From: Massilia sp. ZL223
GTDB taxonomy: Bacteria > Pseudomonadota > Gammaproteobacteria > Burkholderiales > Burkholderiaceae_D
Length of the DNA: 64,000 nucleotides
Direction: 5' to 3'
Assembly (NCBI RefSeq): GCF_018119395.1
Contig: NZ_JAGPWD010000021.1
Coordinates: 29,742-93,741 of the forward strand
A model generated the notes under the pieces. The model was not told the DNA's origin. It made no database searches and worked only from the letters and a program-made list of their open reading frames with translations. Made by a program: the position numbers and the translations under genes. Positions 51,267 through 59,012 of this stretch are shown here, one piece after another. Position 1 is the stretch's first letter; every line of letters starts with the position of its first letter.

Positions 51267-51332
51267 GGCGGTCCTCCTGATCCTTGCATGGTAGCCGCCC
51301 GGACGCCGGTTCGCCTTAAGCATTACAGCTTG

Positions 51333-51698
51333 TTACACCGCAGCCGCCAGCACGGCCGCGAGCGCCAGCAGGGCGGGAAGGGTCTGGATCATCAGGATGC
51401 GGCGCTGGACCGTCACTGCACCCCAGACGCCGGCCACGGCCACGCACAGCAGGCCGAAGACGGCGAAGGCGCGCGCCGTATCGGCATCCGGATGCAGGAA
51501 GGCCACGGCCAGCGCGGCGGCCAGGAAACCGTTGTAGCAACCCTGGTTCGACATCGCGGGCGCCAGCATCTCCGCCTGCTGTTCGCTCAGGCGGAATACC
51601 TTGCGGCCGCGGCTGCGGAACAGCACGGTCTCCAGCAGGAAGATGTAGACGTGGATGAGGAATACCAGGCCCATCAGGATGTTTGCCGCCAGTGCCAT
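51333..51698 (-). CDS. DUF1304 membrane protein
   Basis: This 121-residue protein has four hydrophobic segments (ANILMGLVFLIHVYIFLLET; GFLAAALAVAFL; FAVFGLLCVAVAGVWGAVTV; and the C-terminal LPALLALAAVLAAAV). The stretch FRLSEQQAEMLAPAMSNQGCYNG is characteristic of DUF1304. AGAGGAGCGGCGC precedes the ATG. The function is unknown. It is divergent from the NTF2-like gene. Confidence 0.85.
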   Translation of the reverse strand: MALAANILMGLVFLIHVYIFLLETVLFRSRGRKVFRLSEQQAEMLAPAMSNQGCYNGFLAAALAVAFLHPDADTARAFAVFGLLCVAVAGVWGAVTVQRRILMIQTLPALLALAAVLAAAV

Positions 51699-51823
51699 GC
51701 GCCGCTCCTCTTGAGAAAACAGATATTGTACGGCAGCGATGTTGACTGATGGGCAAGTGATTATCGGTGAGTATTGTCGCCTTGCCACTCCCTATACTAG
51801 TTGCTGCACAATCAGGAGACTAG

Positions 51824-52372
51824 ATGAAACGACCACTCACCGCCGCCATCCTGGCCGCCGGCCTCTACCTGGCAGCAGGTTCCCAGGCCTGGGCCCAAAC
51901 CAAGCTCGACCACCGCCAGCAAATCGAGCAGGTCGTCGAGACCTTCCGCACCTCGATCATCAACAAGGACAAGGACAGCTTCATGAAGCTGTTCCTGCGC
52001 GATAACATCACGTGGTCCGCCGCGTTCACTGATGCCAGCGTGGAGCGGCGTCACGCCCGTGTCCGCGCCAAGGACCCGTCGCGGCCTGCTCCGCCAAAGA
52101 CCTTCAACAGCAACCCGCGCGAGTTCATCGAAGACATCGCCGGCGACCCGGCGCATCTCGAGGAAACCTTCTCGAACGTGCGCATCGACACGGACGGCGA
52201 TGTGGCCCAGGTCTGGTTCGACTACAGCTTCATGGTCGGCAACTACAAGCAGAACTCGGGCAAGGAAGCCTGGCATTTGCTGCGCACCGAGTCCGGCTGG
52301 AAGATCGCCTCTGTTATCTGGTCGATGGAAACCAATCCGGAGCCGCCTCCGCCGCCGAAACCCAAGGCCTGA
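51824..52372 (+). CDS. Secreted NTF2/SnoaL-like protein
   Basis: This 182-residue protein has a signal peptide (MKRPLTAAILAAGLYLAAGS, cleavage after AWA near residue 24). A single NTF2-like cone fold follows (RQQIEQVVETFRTSIINKDK; EAWHLLRTESGWKIASVIWS), as in DUF4440/nuclear-transport-factor-2 proteins. The tail is proline-rich. The small pocket suggests ligand binding or catalysis in the periplasm, but no substrate is indicated. AGGAGACTAG precedes the ATG. Confidence 0.85.
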   Translation: MKRPLTAAILAAGLYLAAGSQAWAQTKLDHRQQIEQVVETFRTSIINKDKDSFMKLFLRDNITWSAAFTDASVERRHARVRAKDPSRPAPPKTFNSNPREFIEDIAGDPAHLEETFSNVRIDTDGDVAQVWFDYSFMVGNYKQNSGKEAWHLLRTESGWKIASVIWSMETNPEPPPPPKPKA

Positions 52373-52391
52373 ATCGCGTTCAATCCGTGGC

Positions 52392-53681
52392 TCAGCCCGC
52401 GGCCAGCGCCGCCAGCTGGGCCAGTGGCACGCTGGCCGCCATCGCCTGGTAGCCCGCGTCGCCCGGATGCAGATGGTCGCCGCTGTCGTAGGCGGCGCGC
52501 ATCCGTTCCGGCGCCTGGGGGTCGCGCAGGGCCAGGTCGAAGTCCGCGACCAGATCGAAGGCGCCGGAGCTGCGCACCCAGGCGTTCGCCGCCTGCCGCG
52601 CCGCCTCGCGCGCCGTGTTGAAGTAGGCGTGTCCGCCGAAAGGCGGCAAGCTTGCACCCATCACCGCGACGCCATGCGCATGCGCGCGTTCGATCAGCTG
52701 GCGGTAGCCGGCGGCCAGCTCCTCGGTACGCACCGGGCTCGACGCCGGACTGTAGAGAATGTCGTTGGTGCCGATCAGCACCGCCAGCGCGCGCACGCCG
52801 GCCGTCGCCAGCACGTCGCGGTCGAAGCGCTCCAGCAGGTCGCGTCCCGCCAGCGGCATCGTCCCGTCGTCGAGCAGCAGGCGATTGCCGCTGATCCCAC
52901 GGTTGACCACCGCGAACGATCCCATGCCGCTCAGTTCCGCCTGGAAGCGGCGCGCCAGCCAGTCGGGCCAGCGCCGGTTGGCGTTGCTGGTGCTGCCGAC
53001 GCCGTCGGTGATCGAATCGCCCAGCGCGACGATGACCGCGGCGGAACGATCCGCATCCACTTCCGCCAGCAAGGGCCAGGACGCCAGGGTGCGCAGGACC
53101 GGGAAGACCGTGTCGGCCGTATGGTCGCCGCTGGTGGAGACATAGCTGGTCTGGCAGGCGGCGCTGTGCATCGTGCTGAGCGGGACCGATCCGGGCAGGT
53201 ACAGGCTCACCGCCAGGTCGGCGAAGGCGCCGACCGACAGGTCGACCGGATCGGACAGGGCCGGCGCCCCCGCCGGGATCGTGATGGCGGCGCGTCCGCC
53301 GAAGCTCAGCGCGCGGTTGGTCCCGGCAAGCACGCTGGACGCGTTCGAGCGCAGGCCGATGCGGGCCGCGCCGACGCGCAGCGGCGTACTGCCCATTTCA
53401 TTGGACAGGCGGATGCGCAGGCGCCCCGCGCCGATGCCGGTGCGCACGATCAGGCGCAGGGTCTGGCTGTTGAGGGTCAGCAGGCTGGCGGAAGGAGGCG
53501 GACCGGCCGGCGCGCAGCCCCATGCGGCGTACCAGGGAGCCGGCCGAAGAGACTGGGCCGTGGCGCGCGGCGACGAGGCCGCGAGGGCGCCGGCCAGCGC
53601 CGGAACAGCCGCGAGCGCGCGGCGGCGGCCGGGATCGGCTGGTCCGTGATCATCGGAAAGGGAAGCGCGTGTCGCCTGCAT
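52392..53681 (-). CDS. Secreted SGNH/GDSL-type hydrolase
   Basis: This 429-residue esterase-like protein is probably exported: the N-terminus has GRRRALAAVPALAGALAA, a possible twin-arginine-like signal. SGNH blocks: VALGDSITDGVGS (catalytic serine), NRGISGNRLLLDD (glycine block), VLIGTNDILYS (asparagine) and DHLHPGDAGYQAMA (Asp/His). A beta-rich domain precedes the catalytic part. The ATG at 53681 follows CAGGAGCCAGCC; an ATG 30 nt upstream is less well supported. The substrate is unknown, with carbohydrate or other esters possible. Confidence 0.88.
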   Translation of the reverse strand: MQATRASLSDDHGPADPGRRRALAAVPALAGALAASSPRATAQSLRPAPWYAAWGCAPAGPPPSASLLTLNSQTLRLIVRTGIGAGRLRIRLSNEMGSTPLRVGAARIGLRSNASSVLAGTNRALSFGGRAAITIPAGAPALSDPVDLSVGAFADLAVSLYLPGSVPLSTMHSAACQTSYVSTSGDHTADTVFPVLRTLASWPLLAEVDADRSAAVIVALGDSITDGVGSTSNANRRWPDWLARRFQAELSGMGSFAVVNRGISGNRLLLDDGTMPLAGRDLLERFDRDVLATAGVRALAVLIGTNDILYSPASSPVRTEELAAGYRQLIERAHAHGVAVMGASLPPFGGHAYFNTAREAARQAANAWVRSSGAFDLVADFDLALRDPQAPERMRAAYDSGDHLHPGDAGYQAMAASVPLAQLAALAAG

Positions 53682-53766
53682 GGCTGGCTCCTGTCGGTGG
53701 ACGAGCGGCACGGCATGGCCGCCGATTCACCTTAGTCCAGCGGCGCCGCGCTTCCAACAGGAGTAC

Positions 53767-53791
53767 GCACGAGGTTTGCGCTGCCTCGTGC
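53767..53791 (-). terminator. Hairpin downstream of serB
   Basis: An 8-bp stem (GCACGAGG at 53767-53774, CCTCGTGC at 53784-53791) lies 16 nt beyond the serB stop on the minus strand. No T-run follows in that direction, so this is only a candidate terminator. Confidence 0.35.
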
Positions 53792-53806
53792 GGCCGTTTC
53801 CCGGCC

Positions 53807-54655
53807 TTATGCGAGGATGTTCAGCAGGCCATCCAGGCCCGAGAAGTTCAGCGCCACGCTGGCCTGCGCGCGCACCACCGGCTTGGCGCGGAAGGCCACC
53901 GACAGGCCGGCGATGCCCATCATCTTGAGGTCGTTGGCGCCGTCGCCCATCACGATGGCCTGGGCCGGGGAGATGCCGAGCTCGCCGCACACGCGCTGGA
54001 CGGTGCGCTTTTTCTCTTCAGCATCGACGATGCCGCCGGCCACCTTGCCGGTCAGCTTGCCGTTTGCGACTTCGAGCACGTTGGCGTGGGCGAAGTCCAG
54101 CTTCAGCCGCTGCTGGAGCCGTTCGGTGAAGAAGGTGAAGCCGCCCGACACCAGCAGGGTCTTGAGGCCGGCCACCTGCACCGCCTGGAGCATCGCTTCG
54201 CCGCCCATCGAGATGCGCAGGCGCTCCTCGTAGACGCGCTCCAGGGCGCTCGCTTCCAGACCCTCGAGCAGAGCCACGCGGCGCGTCAGGCTGGCGGCGA
54301 AATCCAGTTCGCCGCGCATCGCGGCTTCGGTGATCTCGGCCACTTGCGGCTTCAGCCCCTGCATGTCCGCGATCTCGTCGATGCACTCGATGGTGATCAG
54401 GGTCGAGTCCATGTCCATGGCGACCAGGCCGAAGTCGCGCAGGCTGCGGCCCGCTTCGATGAAGGTGGCGTCCACGCCGGCGTCGAAAGCGGCCTGCTCG
54501 ACCTGGGCCTTCAGTTCGGCCGTAAAAGCCACGTCTTCGCAGCGCAAGGCATGGGCGTTGATCGTGTTCGTGCGGACGCCGCCGGCCAGGCGGGCGAGAG
54601 CAGCGAGCGTGTCGGGGGCGGCCTGCGGCCCCTGGAGCACCAGGTTCATGGTCAT
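53807..54655 (-). CDS. serB: Phosphoserine phosphatase SerB
   Basis: This 282-residue HAD phosphatase performs the last step of serine synthesis. Motif I is AMDMDSTLITIE, motif II LLVSGGFTFFTE, and motif III/IV is IVMGDGANDLKMMG. An N-terminal ACT-like segment precedes the catalytic part. An ATG two codons downstream is an alternative start. It lies 8 nt downstream of mfd on the same strand and may be co-transcribed. Confidence 0.94.
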   Translation of the reverse strand: MTMNLVLQGPQAAPDTLAALARLAGGVRTNTINAHALRCEDVAFTAELKAQVEQAAFDAGVDATFIEAGRSLRDFGLVAMDMDSTLITIECIDEIADMQGLKPQVAEITEAAMRGELDFAASLTRRVALLEGLEASALERVYEERLRISMGGEAMLQAVQVAGLKTLLVSGGFTFFTERLQQRLKLDFAHANVLEVANGKLTGKVAGGIVDAEEKKRTVQRVCGELGISPAQAIVMGDGANDLKMMGIAGLSVAFRAKPVVRAQASVALNFSGLDGLLNILA

Positions 54656-54663
54656 AGTGGAAA

Positions 54664-57600
54664 TTAAGCGAGCAGTTGTTTGATAGTCTGTTTAACCTGG
54701 TTCACGCGCGCCTGCAGGTCCGGCATGCCGGCCGTGATGCGCAGCTTGTCCTGGCCGGCCAGCTTGATGTGGCGGTTCTTCTGGATCAGGGTGATGATCT
54801 TGATCGGATCGATCGGCGGCTTTTCCATGAACTGCATGTTCACGGCTTCGCCATGGGCGTCGATCTTGACGATGCCGACCGTCCTGGCGGCGATGCGCAG
54901 GCGGTGGGTTTCGATCAGGGCGCGCACGGCGTCCGGCATCTTGCCGAAGCGGTCGATCAGTTCTTCCTGCATGTCGTCGATGCGGTTCTGGGTATCGCAG
55001 TTGGCCAGGCGCTTGTAGATCGACAGGCGTTCGTGCACGTCGCCGCAGTAGTCGGATGGCAGCAGGGCGGGGACGTGCAGGTTGATCTCGGTGGTCGAGG
55101 ACAGCGGCGCGGCCAGGTCCGGCTCCTTGCCGGCCTTGAGCGAGCGCACCGCCTCGTTCAGCATGTCCGAATACAGCTGGAAGCCCACTTCGAGCATCTC
55201 GCCGGACTGGTTTTCGCCCAGTACTTCGCCGGCGCCGCGGATTTCCAGGTCGTGCATGGCCAGGTAGAAGCCGCTGCCCAGTTCTTCCATCGCCTGGATC
55301 GCGTCCAGGCGGCGCTGCGCCTGCTTGGTCAGGCTCATCACGTCGTTCACCAGGAGGTAGGCGTAGGCCTGGTGGTGCGAACGGCCGACGCGGCCGCGCA
55401 GCTGGTGCAGCTGGGCCAGGCCGAACTTGTCGGCGCGGTGCATGATGATGGTGTTCGCGGTCGGCACGTCGATGCCGGTTTCGATGATGGTCGTGCACAG
55501 CAGGATGTTGAAGCGCTGCGAGACGAAGTCGCGCATCACCTTTTCCAGGTCGCGCTCGTGCATCTGGCCGTGGGCCACGCCGATGCGCGCTTCGGGCAGC
55601 AGTTCCTCCAGCATGGCGCGGCGATTTTCAATCGTCTCGACCTCGTTGTGCAGGAAGTAGATCTGGCCGCCGCGCTTGAGTTCGCGCAGGCAGGCTTCGC
55701 GGATCACCGAGCCGTCCTCGCTGCGCACGAATGTCTTGATCGCCAGGCGCTTCTGCGGCGCGGTGGCGATGATCGAGAAGTCGCGCAGGCCTTCCAGGGC
55801 CATGCCCAGGGTGCGCGGGATCGGGGTCGCGGTCAGGGTCAGCACGTCGACCTCGGCGCGCAAGGCCTTCAGCGCTTCCTTCTGGCGCACGCCGAAGCGG
55901 TGCTCCTCGTCGATGATGACCAGGCCCAGGCGCTCGAACTTCACGTCCGGCGACAGCAGCTTGTGCGTGCCGATCACGATGTCGACGGTGCCGTCGGCCA
56001 TGCCCTTGATCGCGTTGTTGACTTCCTTGCCGGTACGGAAGCGCGACAGCTCGGCGATTTTCACCGGCCAGTCGGCGAAGCGGTCGGCGAAGGTCTGGGC
56101 GTGCTGCTCGGCCAGCAGGGTGGTCGGAGCCAGGATGGCGACCTGCTTGCCGCCCATGACCGCGATGAAGGCCGCGCGCAGCGCGACCTCGGTCTTGCCG
56201 AAGCCGACGTCGCCGCATACCAGGCGGTCCATCGGGCGGCCCGAGGTCATGTCCTTGATGACGTTGTGGATCGCCTCCGCCTGGTCGGGCGTCTCGTCGA
56301 AGCCGAAGCTGGTGGCGAAGTTCTCGTAGTCGACGCTGGAGTATTCGAAGGAATGGCCCTGGCGCGCGGCACGGCGCGCGTACAGGTTGAGCAGCTCGGC
56401 CGCGGTGTCGCGCACCTGCTCGGCCGCCTTGCGCTTGGCCTTTTCCCACTGGCCCGAGCCGAGCGCGTGCAGCGGCGCATCTTCCGGCGAGCTGCCGGAA
56501 TAGCGCGAGATCACGTGCAGCTGCGACACCGGCACATACAGCTTCGAGTCCTTGGCGTATTCCAGGTGCAGGAATTCGGTCTCGCCTTCGCCGAGATCCA
56601 TGCTCATCAGGCCCATGTAGCGCCCGATCCCATGGTTGATGTGCACCACCGGGTCGCCGATCTTCAGCTCCGACAGGTCGCGCACCATCGATTCGACCTG
56701 GCTGGTCGCTTCCTGCTTCTTCTTGCCGGCGCGCCGGCCAGAACCCGCATACAGCTCGGTCTCGGTGACGAACACCAGGTGGCCGCTGCCTTCGTCGAGC
56801 AGCTCGAAACCGGCCTGCAGCGGGGCGACGCCCAGCGCCAGGCGCGCGTCCGTGGCCTTGAAGCCGTCGAAGCCTTCGACCGATGCCAGGTCCAGCTTGT
56901 ATTCGGCGAAGTACTGCTGCAGGGTCTCGCGGCGGCCGGCCGAATCGGCGCAGATCATCACGCGCGCGTCCTTGCGCAGCAAATAGCCGCGCAGGTTGGT
57001 CAGCGGGTCGTCCAGGCGGCGGTTGACGGCGATGTCGGGAATCGGCGCGCTCAGTTCCGAGGCCGGCGCGGCGGCGTCGCGCGCGATGGCCCAGCGCCCG
57101 TGCGGCTTGGCGCAGGTGAAGAACTGCTCGGCGCCCAGGAACAGCTCGCGCGGCTCCAGCAGCGGACGCTCGCGGTCGCTCTTGAGGAAGCGGTAGCGCG
57201 ATTCGGTGTCCAGCCAGAAGCGCTGGATTGCCGCGTCGATGTCGCCCACCAGGACCAGCGGGGATTCCTCGGGCAGGTAGTCGAACAGGGTCGCCGTCTC
57301 GTCGAAGAACAGCGGCAGGTAGTATTCGATGCCGCTGGGGGCGATGCCGTTGCCGATGTCGCGGTAGAGCGGCGAGCGGGTCGGGTCGCCCTCGAAGCGC
57401 TCGCGCCAGCGGCCGCGGAAGGCGGTCCGGGACGCCTCGTCCATCGGGAACTCGCGGCCGGGCAGCAGGCGCACTTCCCTGACTGGGTAGAGCGAGCGCT
57501 GGGTGTCGGCGTCGAAGGTGCGGATGGTCTCGATCTCGTCGCCGAACAGGTCGAGGCGGTAGGGCAAGGCCGAACCCATCGGGAACAGGTCGATCAGGCC

Positions 57601-58110
57601 GCCGCGCACCGAGTACTCGCCCGGCGACATCACCTGCGACACGTGGGTGTAGCCGGCCAGGGTCAGCTGGGCCTTGAGCCTGGCCTCGTCCAGCTTCTCG
57701 CCCTGGCGGAAGAAGAAGGTGTAGGCCGCCAGGAAGGACGGCGGCGCCAGGCGCACCAGGGCGGTGGTGGCAGGAACCACCAGCACGTCGCACTGGCCGT
57801 TGCGGATCTCGTGCAGGGTCGCCAGGCGCTCGGACACCAGGTCCTGGTGCGGCGAGAAGGCGTCGTAGGGCAGGGTCTCCCAGTCGGGCAGCAGGTGGCA
57901 GGACAGCTTGCCCTCCGCGAACCAGGGGATCTCGTCGAGCAGGCGCTGGCCGTCGCTGGCGTTCGCCACGATAACGGTGAGCATCTGCTGGTTCGCCTTG
58001 AGCGCGAGCGCGGCGACGGCGAGCGCGTAGGCGTCCGAGGAGCCGTGCAGGGCCGGCAGGACAAAACGTTGACCTGGTTTGGGGAGATGTTTCTTGAGAT
58101 CGAAGGGCAT
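54664..58110 (-). CDS. mfd: Transcription-repair coupling factor Mfd
   Basis: This 1148-residue ATPase, the same length as E. coli Mfd, removes stalled RNA polymerase and recruits UvrA. Domains: N-terminal UvrB-like region, the RNA-polymerase interaction domain (IGDPVVHINHGIGRYMGL), then helicase motifs (CGDVGFGKTEVALRAAF Walker A; LVIIDEEHRFGV DEEH box; TLTATPIPRTLGMAL; TTIIETGIDVP; QLRGRVGRS) and the C-terminal regulatory domain. The start MPFDLKKHLPKPG is chosen; the longer upstream frame belongs to the fdhD region. Confidence 0.96.
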   Translation of the reverse strand: MPFDLKKHLPKPGQRFVLPALHGSSDAYALAVAALALKANQQMLTVIVANASDGQRLLDEIPWFAEGKLSCHLLPDWETLPYDAFSPHQDLVSERLATLHEIRNGQCDVLVVPATTALVRLAPPSFLAAYTFFFRQGEKLDEARLKAQLTLAGYTHVSQVMSPGEYSVRGGLIDLFPMGSALPYRLDLFGDEIETIRTFDADTQRSLYPVREVRLLPGREFPMDEASRTAFRGRWRERFEGDPTRSPLYRDIGNGIAPSGIEYYLPLFFDETATLFDYLPEESPLVLVGDIDAAIQRFWLDTESRYRFLKSDRERPLLEPRELFLGAEQFFTCAKPHGRWAIARDAAAPASELSAPIPDIAVNRRLDDPLTNLRGYLLRKDARVMICADSAGRRETLQQYFAEYKLDLASVEGFDGFKATDARLALGVAPLQAGFELLDEGSGHLVFVTETELYAGSGRRAGKKKQEATSQVESMVRDLSELKIGDPVVHINHGIGRYMGLMSMDLGEGETEFLHLEYAKDSKLYVPVSQLHVISRYSGSSPEDAPLHALGSGQWEKAKRKAAEQVRDTAAELLNLYARRAARQGHSFEYSSVDYENFATSFGFDETPDQAEAIHNVIKDMTSGRPMDRLVCGDVGFGKTEVALRAAFIAVMGGKQVAILAPTTLLAEQHAQTFADRFADWPVKIAELSRFRTGKEVNNAIKGMADGTVDIVIGTHKLLSPDVKFERLGLVIIDEEHRFGVRQKEALKALRAEVDVLTLTATPIPRTLGMALEGLRDFSIIATAPQKRLAIKTFVRSEDGSVIREACLRELKRGGQIYFLHNEVETIENRRAMLEELLPEARIGVAHGQMHERDLEKVMRDFVSQRFNILLCTTIIETGIDVPTANTIIMHRADKFGLAQLHQLRGRVGRSHHQAYAYLLVNDVMSLTKQAQRRLDAIQAMEELGSGFYLAMHDLEIRGAGEVLGENQSGEMLEVGFQLYSDMLNEAVRSLKAGKEPDLAAPLSSTTEINLHVPALLPSDYCGDVHERLSIYKRLANCDTQNRIDDMQEELIDRFGKMPDAVRALIETHRLRIAARTVGIVKIDAHGEAVNMQFMEKPPIDPIKIITLIQKNRHIKLAGQDKLRITAGMPDLQARVNQVKQTIKQLLA

Positions 58111-58202
58111 GCAGCGTGCAATGAGTGTCGCGACGATGGGTCGTCCATTATAGTCGAAGCGGCCGTTGGCCGCCGGGCGCCGGGCGGGCGTTTCTTGACG
58201 AT

Positions 58203-59012
58203 TCAATAAGATCGCTGCAGGCGGGCCGGGTGGCTGTAGACCACGTGGCGGTCTCCGCGCACGAAGCCGGCCAGGGTCACGCCGGCTCGCTCCGCCAGGC
58301 GGACCGCCATCGCGGTCGGCGCCGAGATCGCGGCCAGCACCGGCATGCCCGCGCGCGCCGCCTTCTGCACCATCTCGAAGCTGGCCCGGCTGGTCACGAC
58401 GGCGAAGCCCCGGCGCGTGTCCAGCCCGTCGCGCGCCAGGGCGCCGACCAGCTTGTCCAGCGCGTTGTGGCGGCCGACATCCTCGCGCATGCACTGCAGT
58501 TCGCCATCGAGCGAGGCCCAGCCGGCCGCATGGACGGCGCCCGTGGCCCGATGGAGCTCCTGGCGCATGCCCAGCGCCGCCATCGCGTGGTGCAGCGCGC
58601 CCGGCGCCAGCGCCAATGCTTCGCCCGGCGCCGCCGCGGTCCAGGCGTCGTCCTCGAACCAGGCCAGGCTCTCTACCCCGCACAGGCCGCAGCCGGTACG
58701 CCCGGTGCGTGCGCGCCGGCCTTCCTTGAAGCGCATGAAGGCGCCCGAGGCAATGCGCATGTCGATGGCGATACCCTGGTCCGTCTCCTCGATCTCGAGA
58801 TCGTGGATGTCGCATGCCCGGCGCACGATGCGTTCGCCGAGCGAAAATCCGACCGCGAAGTCTTCCAGGTCCATGGGCGAGGCCAGCATGACGGCGTGGG
58901 TGATGCCGTCGTAGCTGAGCGCCACCGGCACTTCCTCGGCGACCGTCTCGCTGGCCGCCTGGACGCGGTCCGCGATCCAGCACTGGGCCGGCAGGCCGGC
59001 GGCCGCGTTCAC
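58203..59012 (-). CDS. fdhD: Formate dehydrogenase accessory sulfurtransferase FdhD
   Basis: This 269-residue FdhD hands sulfur to the molybdenum cofactor of formate-dehydrogenase-like enzymes. The catalytic cysteine pair is in GCGLCGVESL, with ALSYDGITHAVMLASP and EDVGRHNALDKLVG also diagnostic. The start is a GTG overlapping the upstream enzyme's stop (GTGA at 59009-59012), so the pair is translationally coupled, which supports the upstream protein as its client. Confidence 0.92.
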   Translation of the reverse strand: MNAAAGLPAQCWIADRVQAASETVAEEVPVALSYDGITHAVMLASPMDLEDFAVGFSLGERIVRRACDIHDLEIEETDQGIAIDMRIASGAFMRFKEGRRARTGRTGCGLCGVESLAWFEDDAWTAAAPGEALALAPGALHHAMAALGMRQELHRATGAVHAAGWASLDGELQCMREDVGRHNALDKLVGALARDGLDTRRGFAVVTSRASFEMVQKAARAGMPVLAAISAPTAMAVRLAERAGVTLAGFVRGDRHVVYSHPARLQRSY